This document shows positions 42,247-51,803 of a stretch of 64,000 bases of DNA, one piece after another. The translations under genes and the position numbers were made by a program. The notes under the pieces were generated by a model. That model saw only the letters and a list, made by a program, of their open reading frames with translations. It searched no databases and was not told the origin of the DNA. The stretch covers positions 3,782,001-3,846,000 of the forward strand of contig NZ_CBDIPG010000001.1 in assembly GCF_965283645.1 (NCBI RefSeq). Direction: 5' to 3'. The stretch is from Kordia sp965283645 (GTDB taxonomy: Bacteria > Bacteroidota > Bacteroidia > Flavobacteriales > Flavobacteriaceae). Every line of letters starts with the position of its first letter. Positions within the stretch are counted from its first letter, which is position 1.

Positions 42247-42717
42247 TTACACTTTAATCTGTCGATCAATTTGTTGATTTAAAGAAATAAACGTTTCTGT
42301 TCGTGAAACACCTTTAATTGCTTGTATTTTATGGTTTAAAATGTGCATGAGATGTTCATTGTCTTTACACAAAATTTTAATCAATAACGACCAATTTCCT
42401 GTGGTATAATGACTTTCCATCACTTCTGGAATCAACTCTAATTCCTTAACAGCATCAGGATTTCGCATGGCTTTATCTAAATACACACCAATGAATGCCA
42501 TTGTTTTATAGCCCAAAACTTTCGGATTGATGACAAATTTTGAACCCACAATCAATTTTGCATCTTCCAATTTTCGCAATCGTTGATGAATGGCGGCTCC
42601 TGAAATTCCAACAGTTCTGGCAATACTCAAAATAGGCGTTCGTGCATCTTGCATTAACGCGCGAAGAATTTGTTTATCAATACCATCAATTTCAATTTGC
42701 TCATTAACCACTTTCAT
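42247..42717 (-). CDS. Lrp/AsnC family transcriptional regulator
   Basis: A 156-residue protein with an N-terminal helix-turn-helix (IDKQILRALMQDARTPILSIARTVGISGAAIHQRL) and a C-terminal RAM effector-binding domain (residues 70-150). Such regulators sense amino acids or related molecules. It lies upstream of the saccharopine-dehydrogenase-like gene in the same direction on the reverse strand sense order, so an amino-acid-related role is plausible. Confidence 0.93.
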   Translation of the reverse strand: MKVVNEQIEIDGIDKQILRALMQDARTPILSIARTVGISGAAIHQRLRKLEDAKLIVGSKFVINPKVLGYKTMAFIGVYLDKAMRNPDAVKELELIPEVMESHYTTGNWSLLIKILCKDNEHLMHILNHKIQAIKGVSRTETFISLNQQIDRQIKV

Positions 42718-42874
42718 AACAATATGTATTTTAAAATATGAAAGTTAAAAGTAGCTATTTTTTCTTAAACATAAAGTAAAAAGGTGTTTTGTCAACAAAT
42801 TTGATCTTTTTTAAGAAGATTTCCTTTTAAATTGAAGTTTTATAAAAATGATAACTATTGTGCATAAAAGTAGA

Positions 42875-42917
42875 TCTCGATACAAATTTACGCTGTAAAT
42901 TCACTCGATTTGACAAT
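42875..42917. repeat. Dispersed repeat of the TCTCGATACAA family
   Basis: It reads TCTCGATACAAATTTACGCT, then GTAAATTCACTCGATTTGAC. The segment at 28829-28877 is a reverse copy of the same layout. Confidence 0.5.
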
Positions 42918-42966
42918 GATAACGCTCATTTACAATTTAAAATTTAGCATTCAAAATAATATGAGT

Positions 42967-44331
42967 TTACATATTTGCAGGATCGTAGCCGAAATATGGG
43001 ACTTCTTCTTCTTTAAAAACGACACCGTAATCTTCCAATTCTTTTAAAATAGGTGTGTATACTTCTTTTGTAATAGGTAATTGAACTCCTGGTGTTTTAA
43101 TTTCGCCGTTCAAAATTTTCAAAGCGGCAATTGCTACAGGTAATCCAACGGTTTTTGCCATGGCTGTATAGGTTTGATCTTCTCCTAAAATTACCATTTT
43201 TGATTCAATTTGATGCTTTAAGCCGTCTTTTTCATAGCCAAATTTATGATACATTACAATCATATCTTTATCTTCTGGCGCAAGCGACCAACTGTCCATC
43301 AATATCTTTTGAAGAATTTGTGCAGGTGTTGCATTCTCTAATCCTACTTTTTTAGTTGGATTAAAAATGTCTAATTCCAATAGTTTTTCCCAAAGTGTAT
43401 CATCTTGGTCAATTTTTAAATTATGACGCATTTTCAACTCTACAGAATCGGTTGGACTATAGGGTAAAAAAGAATTTACAAAGTCACGATAGCTCATTTC
43501 GGCTGAATTTTCAATCGTATAACTATCGTCTGTCATTCCTAAAATTACAAACATTTGCCACGCTCTTGAAAAACCAACTCTACGGATAGTTCCACGATAT
43601 AACGTTAAAATATCGTCCAATCCGTAAACACTTCTATACTTTAATGAATCACGATTGGCATACGCTTCAAACTTTCCATAGCCTTCTACTTTTAAAAATT
43701 CTGTTCTACGAAATAATCTGTGATATGGAATATATTTATACGTTCCTTCCTGAATAAACTTTGCGGCACCACCTTGTCCCGCTAGTACAACATTTCTGGG
43801 ATTCCAAGTGAATTTATAGTTCCACAAATTGGTGTCACTTTCTGGAGCAACCAATCCGCCTGTAAACGATTCAAACAAAATCATTTTTCCATCATTATCA
43901 CGAATACGATCAATAACTTCCATAGCGCTCATATGATCAATTCCTGGATCAACTCCAATTTCGTTCATAAACACAAGCCCTTTTTCCTTTACAGATGCGT
44001 CCAAAGCTTGCATTTCTTTACTAATATAGGAAGCAGTTACCATGTTTTTTCCGTAATGAACACAGTCCTTGGCAACTTCAATATGAAAACGTGCTGGCAA
44101 CATTGAAATTACAATAGAAGCTTTTTCAATGGCTGTTTTTCTACTTTCTTCATTAAAAACATCTAACAGTATTGCAGTAGCATTTGGATGATTTCCAACC
44201 AGCTTTTTTGCATTTGCTAGCGTAATGTCTCCAACTGTTATGTGTAAATTTTCAGTAGTACTTTTATCTAAAAAATATTTGATGAGGTATGAAGCAGATT
44301 TACCTGCACCAATAATTAAAATGTTTCGCAT
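42967..44331 (-). CDS. Saccharopine dehydrogenase-like oxidoreductase
   Basis: A 454-residue cytoplasmic protein with an N-terminal Rossmann fold (MRNILIIGAGKSASYLIKYF) and a catalytic region with NEIGVDPGIDHMSAME, FTGGLVAPESD and a long C-terminal domain. These fit the saccharopine dehydrogenase family (lysine metabolism), but relatives in Bacteroidota may have other amino-acid substrates. The ATG at 44331 is chosen because an upstream in-frame ATG adds 15 residues before the Rossmann strand. It ends about 250 bases upstream of the Lrp regulator's start on the same strand. Confidence 0.9.
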   Translation of the reverse strand: MRNILIIGAGKSASYLIKYFLDKSTTENLHITVGDITLANAKKLVGNHPNATAILLDVFNEESRKTAIEKASIVISMLPARFHIEVAKDCVHYGKNMVTASYISKEMQALDASVKEKGLVFMNEIGVDPGIDHMSAMEVIDRIRDNDGKMILFESFTGGLVAPESDTNLWNYKFTWNPRNVVLAGQGGAAKFIQEGTYKYIPYHRLFRRTEFLKVEGYGKFEAYANRDSLKYRSVYGLDDILTLYRGTIRRVGFSRAWQMFVILGMTDDSYTIENSAEMSYRDFVNSFLPYSPTDSVELKMRHNLKIDQDDTLWEKLLELDIFNPTKKVGLENATPAQILQKILMDSWSLAPEDKDMIVMYHKFGYEKDGLKHQIESKMVILGEDQTYTAMAKTVGLPVAIAALKILNGEIKTPGVQLPITKEVYTPILKELEDYGVVFKEEEVPYFGYDPANM

Positions 44332-44421
44332 AGTGGCTTTTGTTCCGTAATTTTGTAAAAAAATGAAATATAACACGAATGTAGCAAAATGTTACATTTA
44401 TAAAAATATCTATACACTTTT

Positions 44422-44820
44422 ATGAGAAAAAAGATTTTAGTAACAGGAGCTATTTTAGGTTGTTTGGCAGTCATATTAGGAGCATTTGGTGCGCATGCAC
44501 TTAAAAAAGTATTAACTATTGATCAATTAAATTCTTTTGAAACTGGCGTTCGGTATCAAATGTATCATGCGTTGTTATTACTGTTTATAGGTGTTGCACC
44601 TTATATTTCTGCAAAAGCACAGAAATTGATATACGTCTTTATACTTTGGGGAATTATATTGTTTTCAGGTTCCATATATCTGTTAGCGACAAAAGATGTA
44701 ACAGGTTTTGATATTTCAACTATCGGAATCATCACGCCAATCGGTGGAACTTTATTAATTGTAGCTTGGATACTAATGATTGTTAGTTTTTTTAAGTTGA
44801 AAACGGATAAAATCGCTTAA
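44422..44820 (+). CDS. DUF423 membrane protein
   Basis: A 132-residue protein with four membrane helices. The N-terminal GCLAVILGAFGAHALKKVL and the FETGVRYQMYHALLLLFIG motif are characteristic of the DUF423/YgdD family, whose function is unknown. It starts divergently from the saccharopine-dehydrogenase-like gene. Confidence 0.92.
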   Translation: MRKKILVTGAILGCLAVILGAFGAHALKKVLTIDQLNSFETGVRYQMYHALLLLFIGVAPYISAKAQKLIYVFILWGIILFSGSIYLLATKDVTGFDISTIGIITPIGGTLLIVAWILMIVSFFKLKTDKIA

Positions 44821-44888
44821 AAATCTGTTATCTATAAAAATATTTATACTTTTGCTCTTTACAAAAAACACAACAAGAGTTAAAAGTT

Positions 44889-46487
44889 ATGACGAATAAC
44901 ACCTTCTCAACGAAAACGATTTCGTTAAACCAATACGGAATCAAAGATGCGAAAGCACATTATCAACTTTCCTCAGATGAACTTCATGAAGAAACTATTA
45001 AAAACGGACAAGGAGTTGAAACTTCTTTAGGAGCTATAACTGTAAATACAGGAGAGTTCACTGGAAGATCACCAAAAGACCGTTTTATAGTAAAAGACAG
45101 TATTACAGAAGACAGAGTTTGGTGGGGAGACATCAACATTCCTTTTGAAGCTGCCGCTTTTGATAAGTTATATGATAAAGTTGTTGCATACTTATCTGAA
45201 AAAGAAATTTATGTACGTGATGCCTATGCGTGTGCAGATGAAAATTACAAACTAAACATTCGTGTAATTAATGAGTATCCTTGGAGTAATATGTTTGCAC
45301 ACAACATGTTTTTACGTCCAACAGAAGATGAATTAGAAAGGTTTGAAGAAGAATGGTTAGTGGTAAACGCACCAGGATTTATGGCAGATCCAGCAGTAGA
45401 TGGAACGCGTCAGCATAACTTTGCTATTTTAAACTTTGAAAAGAAAATTGCATTAATTGGTGGAACTGGTTACACAGGAGAAATTAAAAAAGGAATTTTT
45501 TCTGCATTAAACTTCATTCTTCCAGTATTTAAAAACACTTTACCAATGCATTGTAGTGCAAATGTTGGAAAAGATGGAGAAACTGCAATCTTCTTTGGAT
45601 TATCAGGAACAGGAAAAACAACCTTATCAGCAGATCCAGAACGTAAATTAATTGGTGATGACGAGCACGGTTGGACAAACGAAAATACAGTCTTCAACTT
45701 TGAAGGTGGTTGCTATGCAAAAGTGATTGATTTAAGTGAAGAAAAAGAACCAGACATCTATAAAGCAATTAAAAAAGGAGCAATTCTTGAAAATGTAGTG
45801 TTAGATGAAAACAAAAATGTAGACTTTGCCGACACAACAATCACGCAAAATACGCGTGTAAGTTATCCAATCTATCATATTGATAACATTCAGGTGCCAT
45901 CAATAGGAAAAAATCCTAAAAATATATTTTTCTTAACGGCTGATGCATTTGGTGTGTTACCTCCAATTTCAAAATTAACACCAGGACAAGCGGCATATCA
46001 TTTTATTTCTGGATATACTGCAAAAGTAGCTGGAACCGAAGCAGGAATTACAGAACCAGTTCCAAGTTTCTCAGCGTGTTTTGGAGCACCTTTTATGCCT
46101 TTGCATCCTACAAAATATGCAGAAATGCTAAGTAAAAAAATGCAAGAAGCTGGCGTAAACGTTTGGTTAATAAACACTGGTTGGACAGGTGGACCATACG
46201 GAACAGGAAGTCGTATGAAACTAAAATATACACGTGCTATGATTAGCGCCGCGTTGCAAGGAAAATTGAACAATGTGGAATTCCATACACATCCAGTTTT
46301 TGGATTGGAAATGCCAAAAGATTGTCCTAATGTACCGAAAGAAGTACTAAATCCAGTTGATACATGGGCAGATAAAGCCGCATATACAGCAAAAGCGAAT
46401 GTACTTTCAAACTCATTCAAGAAAAACTTTGCACAATTTGAAGATTATGCAAATGAAGAAATCATGGCTGGCGGACCAATACGCTAG
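44889..46487 (+). CDS. pckA: Phosphoenolpyruvate carboxykinase (ATP)
   Basis: A 532-residue enzyme that converts oxaloacetate and ATP to PEP in gluconeogenesis. The P-loop GLSGTGKTTLSAD, the metal-binding GDDEHGW motif, the substrate-binding TGRSPKDRFIV and the TGWTGGPYGTGSRMKL motif are all present. A TACTTTTG promoter element lies at 44847-44854. It is monocistronic, ending at a bidirectional terminator at 46524 shared with the convergent hemD. Confidence 0.98.
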   Translation: MTNNTFSTKTISLNQYGIKDAKAHYQLSSDELHEETIKNGQGVETSLGAITVNTGEFTGRSPKDRFIVKDSITEDRVWWGDINIPFEAAAFDKLYDKVVAYLSEKEIYVRDAYACADENYKLNIRVINEYPWSNMFAHNMFLRPTEDELERFEEEWLVVNAPGFMADPAVDGTRQHNFAILNFEKKIALIGGTGYTGEIKKGIFSALNFILPVFKNTLPMHCSANVGKDGETAIFFGLSGTGKTTLSADPERKLIGDDEHGWTNENTVFNFEGGCYAKVIDLSEEKEPDIYKAIKKGAILENVVLDENKNVDFADTTITQNTRVSYPIYHIDNIQVPSIGKNPKNIFFLTADAFGVLPPISKLTPGQAAYHFISGYTAKVAGTEAGITEPVPSFSACFGAPFMPLHPTKYAEMLSKKMQEAGVNVWLINTGWTGGPYGTGSRMKLKYTRAMISAALQGKLNNVEFHTHPVFGLEMPKDCPNVPKEVLNPVDTWADKAAYTAKANVLSNSFKKNFAQFEDYANEEIMAGGPIR

Positions 46488-46523
46488 TTGGTAATACTAA
46501 AACCAATTCAAAATTTTTAAACT

Positions 46524-46557
46524 AAAAAAGCCTGAATCATTTGATTCAGGCTTTTTT
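46524..46557. terminator. Bidirectional terminator between pckA and hemD
   Basis: AAAAAAGCCTGAATCA pairs with TGATTCAGGCTTTTTT around TT. A-rich and T-rich flanks make it effective in both directions. Confidence 0.92.
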
Positions 46558-46585
46558 ACTATTGTAAATATATTATATAGCGTAA

Positions 46586-47332
46586 TTATTTCTTATTCAC
46601 TTCGTCAATGTATTTTGCCAATGCCATTGTCATAGATGGTGTTTCTGGTGTTGGTGCTTTGATATCAACTCTCAATCCAGCTTCTGTGGTTGCTTCTATA
46701 GTAGAATTACCAAAAACGGCTATACGTGTATCATTTTGCTCAAAGTCTGGGAAATTGGCTAATAATGACTTAATTCCTGATGGACTGAAAAACACTAAAA
46801 TGTCATAATACACATTACGTAAATCAGACAAGTCACTTACTACAGTTTTGTAAAATACACCACGTTCCCAAGTTATATTAATAGAATCAAGTGTTTCAGG
46901 AACTGTTGGTTTCAAAGCATCTGATGATGGCAACAAAAACGATTCATCTTTATACTTCTTAATAAGTGGAGATAATTCTTGAAATGTGCGTTTCCCAACA
47001 TAAATTTTACGTTTTCTGTACACAACATATTTTTGCAAATAATATGCTACTGCTTCCGATTGACAGAAATACTTCATCGTATCAGGAACTTTAAAACGCA
47101 TTTCCTCAGCAACTCTGAAGAAATGATCTACTGCATTTCTACTTGTTAAGATGATCGCAGTAAACTTTGCTAAATCAATCTTTTGATGTCTTACATCACG
47201 AGCGCTTACGCCTTCAACGTGTATAAACGGCCTGAAATCGATTTTCACCTTTTGCTTGTCAATAAGCCTAGAATATGGTGAATTCTCAATTTTTGGTTCC
47301 GGTTGAGAAACTAAAATAGTTTTTACTTTCAT
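46586..47332 (-). CDS. hemD: Uroporphyrinogen-III synthase
   Basis: A 248-residue protein with the two-domain HemD layout: KTILVSQPEP at the start, FTAIILTSRNAVDHFFRVAEEMRF in the first lobe and LVFFSPSGIKSLLANFP in the second, with FGNSTIEATTEAGL late. HemD converts hydroxymethylbilane to uroporphyrinogen III in heme synthesis. It starts 24 bases after the DUF4271 stop, forming a two-gene operon as in other flavobacteria. Confidence 0.92.
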   Translation of the reverse strand: MKVKTILVSQPEPKIENSPYSRLIDKQKVKIDFRPFIHVEGVSARDVRHQKIDLAKFTAIILTSRNAVDHFFRVAEEMRFKVPDTMKYFCQSEAVAYYLQKYVVYRKRKIYVGKRTFQELSPLIKKYKDESFLLPSSDALKPTVPETLDSINITWERGVFYKTVVSDLSDLRNVYYDILVFFSPSGIKSLLANFPDFEQNDTRIAVFGNSTIEATTEAGLRVDIKAPTPETPSMTMALAKYIDEVNKK

Positions 47333-47356
47333 AAACCTGTTTTTTTAAATTTTGCG

Positions 47357-48016
47357 TTATTTAACTAAAAATTTATACATAACTAAATAAGGGGCAATTT
47401 CAAGTGCGCAAAGATACAAAATAAAATAAAACAACTTACTGATTATCAATTTTTGATAATTTTTTAGTAGAAAAAATAATCCAATGAGATTATATAGTAA
47501 AAATGTGAGAATTATTGAGAAAAATATAATCTTATTACCATTTATATAATAAACCAAAAGCAAGTTAATAGGAATTAAGATGATTCCGAACAAGTTACGC
47601 GTGCTAAGTTTGTAAAAATTATAGGTGTCAACCTGTGACTCTAAATCTAAAATAACAGCAATTATTTTCTCAACAATATATTTTATGATGATAAAAAAAG
47701 TCGTAAAAGTGATGATTTTCACAAACAAAAAAGGCGCAGTTGCCAATGATGGATAGAAAAAAGTAATGGTTACGTAAATAAAAATGGTAAAAGAAATAAC
47801 TTGAACCAAGAATAATAACGCGCTAAACCAATTAATAAGACCTTCCTGTTTGCTTAAAGCTTGATTTTCATACTTATTCGAAAACAAAAAAACTAAAAAC
47901 AATGAAAATTGCTTTCCGAATACAAAGCGAATCAACACTAGTAAACAAAAAGAAACCAAGAACAATAGCGTAAGCCAATCCTTAGAAATAAGCGTTCTCT
48001 CAATACTCTCAAACAT
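47357..48016 (-). CDS. DUF4271 membrane protein
   Basis: A 219-residue protein with about six membrane helices (LTLLFLVSFCLLVLIRFV, LLFLVQVISFTIFIYVTI, LFVKIITFTTFFIIIKYIVE and others). The family DUF4271 is regularly found before hemD in Bacteroidota. The function is unknown. It is divergent from the glycosyltransferase gene. Confidence 0.88.
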   Translation of the reverse strand: MFESIERTLISKDWLTLLFLVSFCLLVLIRFVFGKQFSLFLVFLFSNKYENQALSKQEGLINWFSALLFLVQVISFTIFIYVTITFFYPSLATAPFLFVKIITFTTFFIIIKYIVEKIIAVILDLESQVDTYNFYKLSTRNLFGIILIPINLLLVYYINGNKIIFFSIILTFLLYNLIGLFFLLKNYQKLIISKLFYFILYLCALEIAPYLVMYKFLVK

Positions 48017-48126
48017 TTGGTAAAATTAGTGAGTATGTTAAATAATACATAAAAAATTATCACAAATCCTGACATTTCTTCGTTAAACGTATAATTTAGT
48101 TACTTTTGTTTGCTTAATTTGTAGAG

Positions 48127-48861
48127 ATGTCCGACGCAATTGTTGTCATACCAACGTATAACGAAATCGAAAATATAGATGCGATTCTTGAAGCAGTATT
48201 TGCGCAGGAAAAAGCATTTCATGTGTTGGTTGTGGACGATAATTCTCCTGACGGAACATACAAACGTGTTGAAAAATTACAAGAAAAATACCCAACACAA
48301 CTATTTCTAGAAAAGCGAAATGCTAAAACTGGCTTAGGAACGGCATACATTCATGGCTTTCGTTGGGCGTTAGAACGTACGTACGAATATATTTTTGAAA
48401 TGGATGCCGATTTTTCACACAATCCAGATGATTTAATTCAATTATTCAATGCCTGCCAAGAAGGTGCTGATGTTGCCATTGGTTCACGCTATGTAAAAGG
48501 TGTAAACGTGGTCAATTGGCCAATGAACCGCGTATTAATGTCCTATTTTGCATCAAAATACGTGCGTTTCATTACAGGAATTCCTATTCATGACACAACC
48601 GCCGGATTTATCTGTTACCGTAGAAAAGTACTAGAAACTATTGGGTTAGATAACATTCGTTTTGTGGGCTATGCGTTTCAAATTGAATTAAAATTCAAAG
48701 CATGGAAATTAGGGTTTAATATCAAAGAAGTATCGGTTATCTTTACCGACAGAACCAAAGGCGTTTCAAAAATGGATACTTCTATCTTTTCTGAAGCTAT
48801 TTTTGGAATCATAAAAATGAAGATAAGAAGTCTATTTACAAAACATAAACGCAATGCATAA
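48127..48861 (+). CDS. Polyprenol monophosphomannose synthase-like glycosyltransferase
   Basis: A 244-residue GT2 glycosyltransferase without membrane helices. The motifs VVIPTYNEIENIDAILEAV, VVDDNSPDGT, EMDADFSHNP (the D-x-D metal site), GSRYVKG and AGFICYRR match the dolichol/polyprenol phosphate mannose synthase group. It transfers a sugar to a lipid carrier on the inner side of the cytoplasmic membrane. A TACTTTTG element at 48101-48108 is a likely promoter. It overlaps the dihydroorotase gene by eight bases. Confidence 0.92.
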   Translation: MSDAIVVIPTYNEIENIDAILEAVFAQEKAFHVLVVDDNSPDGTYKRVEKLQEKYPTQLFLEKRNAKTGLGTAYIHGFRWALERTYEYIFEMDADFSHNPDDLIQLFNACQEGADVAIGSRYVKGVNVVNWPMNRVLMSYFASKYVRFITGIPIHDTTAGFICYRRKVLETIGLDNIRFVGYAFQIELKFKAWKLGFNIKEVSVIFTDRTKGVSKMDTSIFSEAIFGIIKMKIRSLFTKHKRNA

Positions 48862-50188
48862 AATACTCTTAAAAAACGCACAAATTGTCAGTGAATCTGA
48901 AATTAAAACAGCAGATATTTTAATTGAAGGTGACCGAATAACGACAATTGGAACGGAAATTAATGACGCTGATGCGGAAATAATTGATGCAACAGGAAAG
49001 CACGTTTTCCCAGGTATAATAGACGATCAAGTGCATTTTAGAGAACCAGGATTAACACACAAAGCAAACATTCAAACAGAATCAAGAGCGGCAATTGCTG
49101 GAGGAATAACTTCTTTTATTGAAATGCCAAACACAAATCCGCAAACAACTACAGTTGAGAAAATGCAGGAGAAACTTGACATTGCTAAAGAAACTGCATT
49201 TGCAAACTATTCGTTTATGTTCGGTGGAACAAATGATAACTTGGATGAAATCTTAAAAGTTGATCCAACGCAAGTTGCTGGATTAAAACTATTTTTAGGT
49301 TCATCTACTGGAAACATGTTGGTAGATGATGAAGCCGTTTTGGAAAAAATATTCTCAAGTACAGACATGGTTATTTCGGTACATTGTGAAGATGAAGGCA
49401 CAATAAGAAAGAACTTAGCGGAATACAAAGCAAAATACGGAGACGACATTCCAATGGAGTTTCATCCAATTATACGAAGTGAAGAAGCGTGCTACATATC
49501 TTCTTCTCGTGCAATTGCATTAGCAAAGAAAACAGGAGCACGTTTGCATGTTTTTCATCTGTCCACAGGAAAAGAAACGGCATTGTTTGACAATTCTATT
49601 CCATTAGAAGAAAAGAAAATCACGGCAGAAGTATGTATTCATCACTTGTGGTTTTCTGATGAAGATTATGCTACAAAAGGAACCAATATAAAGTGGAATC
49701 CGGCAGTAAAGAAAGCTTCTGATAGAGCACAATTGTGGGAAGCCTTATTAGATGACAGAATTGATGTTATTGCAACCGATCATGCACCACATACCATTGA
49801 AGAAAAAAGCAATGTATACACAAAAGCACCTTCTGGAGGACCGTTAGTACAACATGCGTTAAACGCGATGATACAAGCACACAAAGCAGGAAAAATTTCG
49901 TTGGAAAAAATTGTGCAGAAAATGTGTCACAATCCAGCGCGACTATTTCAAGTAAAAGATAGAGGTTTTGTAAAAGAAGGTTATTATGCAGATTTGGTAT
50001 TGGTTGATTTAGAAAATTCATATGAAGTTAACAAAGACAACATTCTATACAAATGCGGTTGGTCTCCATTTGAAGGTACAACATTTGATTCTGTAGTTAC
50101 GCATACATTTGTCAATGGAAACTTAGCATACGTTGATGGGAAAATCTCTGAAAAACGTCATGTAAAACAATTAGAATTCAACAGATAA
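48854..50188 (+). CDS. pyrC: Dihydroorotase
   Basis: A 444-residue amidohydrolase. The metal-binding motif DDQVHFREPG with the later SVHCEDEG, HVFHLSTGKE and ATDHAPHT motifs fits the type-I (class I) dihydroorotase that interconverts carbamoyl aspartate and dihydroorotate in pyrimidine synthesis. It overlaps both neighbours (eight bases with the glycosyltransferase gene, one base with DUF4296), showing a tightly coupled operon. Confidence 0.95.
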   Translation: MHKILLKNAQIVSESEIKTADILIEGDRITTIGTEINDADAEIIDATGKHVFPGIIDDQVHFREPGLTHKANIQTESRAAIAGGITSFIEMPNTNPQTTTVEKMQEKLDIAKETAFANYSFMFGGTNDNLDEILKVDPTQVAGLKLFLGSSTGNMLVDDEAVLEKIFSSTDMVISVHCEDEGTIRKNLAEYKAKYGDDIPMEFHPIIRSEEACYISSSRAIALAKKTGARLHVFHLSTGKETALFDNSIPLEEKKITAEVCIHHLWFSDEDYATKGTNIKWNPAVKKASDRAQLWEALLDDRIDVIATDHAPHTIEEKSNVYTKAPSGGPLVQHALNAMIQAHKAGKISLEKIVQKMCHNPARLFQVKDRGFVKEGYYADLVLVDLENSYEVNKDNILYKCGWSPFEGTTFDSVVTHTFVNGNLAYVDGKISEKRHVKQLEFNR

Positions 50189-50649
50189 TGAAAAGATATA
50201 TTTGGTGTTTACTCGTAGTATTAGGAATGGTTTCTTGTAGAAAAGAAGCGGTCCCAAAACCTGACAATTTGTTGTCAAACCAAGAAATGGCAAATATTCT
50301 GTACGACATTACACTTATTAATGCAATGAAAGGTGTTGACAAAAAAGGCGTAGAAGCCAGTTTTATACAATATGACACGTATCTCTATAAAAAATACAAT
50401 ATTGATAGTGCACAGTTTGCGAGAAGTAACAACTATTACGCCGCAGATCCATTAAGATATGATAAAATTTATGCACTTGTAGATGCGCGCCTAAAAGAAG
50501 AAAGAGCAGAAGTAGAAGCGACAATGAAAAAAGAACAAGTGCGAAGAGATTCACTTCAAAAAGCAAAAAAAGAAGAACAAGCACGCCTCAAAAAGCTAAA
50601 CGATACAATTCCAAAGGCTAAGTATGATTTAAAAGAAAAAGTCGGATAG
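50188..50649 (+). CDS. DUF4296 lipoprotein
   Basis: A 153-residue lipoprotein (lipobox MVSCRK, Cys12). The LLSNQEMANILYDITLINAM segment, followed by YKKYNIDSAQFARSNNYYA, defines DUF4296. The C-terminal third is a lysine- and glutamate-rich helix. It shares its first base with the last base of the dihydroorotase gene. The function is unknown; the family often follows pyrC in Bacteroidota. Confidence 0.88.
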   Translation: MKRYIWCLLVVLGMVSCRKEAVPKPDNLLSNQEMANILYDITLINAMKGVDKKGVEASFIQYDTYLYKKYNIDSAQFARSNNYYAADPLRYDKIYALVDARLKEERAEVEATMKKEQVRRDSLQKAKKEEQARLKKLNDTIPKAKYDLKEKVG

Positions 50650-50733
50650 TAAATTAATCAATCTATTTATATGTTTGAATTTAACAGTGAAACAATCTAG
50701 TTTCTAATAGGCTGTGACATAAACAATAAATGG

Positions 50734-51738
50734 TTAGTTTCTGTAGTGTTTACTCACACGTTCAATGGTTTCTTCTAAGGGCTTGAATTTGAAATTTAAT
50801 GCATTTTGAATCTTGCTACTATCAAAAAATGATTGTGATTGAATTGATTTAGCCGTTTGTTTAGTCAATCTTCTGTGTTTTCCTGTAAAAAACTGTCGCA
50901 ACCAATCCATTCGCCAAGCAATTGCTAATAAAAATGGACTAGCTTCTTTTGTTGGCGGTTGTACATGTAACGCTTTTGCTGTTGTTTTTGTAAATTTTTC
51001 TAGCGTCCAATTTTCAGCAACCAACACAAAACGTTCACTTTTTATATCACTTTCCATCAACTGAATCATGATGTAAACAACATCTTGCACATCAACATAA
51101 CTCAAAACTCCGTTAGTGTAATACTTCAATCCTTTGTCAATTTTTCGAAACAAAGAACCACTTCCCAAACGCCAAAATCCAGCACCTAAAATAATAGCAG
51201 GATTTACAATTACAACATCCAAACCTTCTTGCGAACCGCGCCAAACTTCCATTTCCGAACCGTATTTTGAAATTGCATACACACTATTATCAATTTCAGG
51301 ATTCCAGTGCGTTTCTTCCGTAATCGGAATTGTTGGATCTTCATTTTCGCCCACAGCGGCAACCGAACTCACAAAACAGAGTTTTTTTACACCATGTGCG
51401 ATACATAAATTTACAATATTGGCAGTTCCTTCAATATTAATCTTGCGTAATGTGTCAAAATCTTTCGGATCAAACGAAATCAAAGCGGCTACATGATATA
51501 CATGTGTTACATTCTCAAAAGCAAGTTCCAGCGAAGGAATATCCGTTACATCAGCTTTTAACCATGTTATCTTATCAAAAAAAGGAGTTGGATTGTCAAA
51601 ATAGTATGAGAAAACATTTTTAACTGCTTCCAGCTTGTCAAGCGTTCTATAAATTGCCTTTACACGCTGTTCATTTCTTACTAAATACGCTAATAAATGC
51701 GCGCCAACCAATCCAGTTCCACCAGTAACTAATATCAT
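50734..51738 (-). CDS. NAD-dependent epimerase/dehydratase-like protein
   Basis: A 334-residue protein of the extended short-chain dehydrogenase family with the nucleotide motif VTGGTGLVGAHLLAYL, VYHVAALISFDPKD, and the catalytic Ser/Tyr-x-x-x-Lys (FVSSVAAVG and YAISKYGSE). The substrate is unknown; relatives act on sugars or flavanone-like compounds. It is convergent with DUF4296 and divergent from tyrS. Confidence 0.92.
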   Translation of the reverse strand: MILVTGGTGLVGAHLLAYLVRNEQRVKAIYRTLDKLEAVKNVFSYYFDNPTPFFDKITWLKADVTDIPSLELAFENVTHVYHVAALISFDPKDFDTLRKINIEGTANIVNLCIAHGVKKLCFVSSVAAVGENEDPTIPITEETHWNPEIDNSVYAISKYGSEMEVWRGSQEGLDVVIVNPAIILGAGFWRLGSGSLFRKIDKGLKYYTNGVLSYVDVQDVVYIMIQLMESDIKSERFVLVAENWTLEKFTKTTAKALHVQPPTKEASPFLLAIAWRMDWLRQFFTGKHRRLTKQTAKSIQSQSFFDSSKIQNALNFKFKPLEETIERVSKHYRN

Positions 51739-51803
51739 GCTACTAAAATAAACTTTTTTCTTTTCACTTTTATATCTTTGCGAAGCTTTAAAAGATTATA
51801 CAG

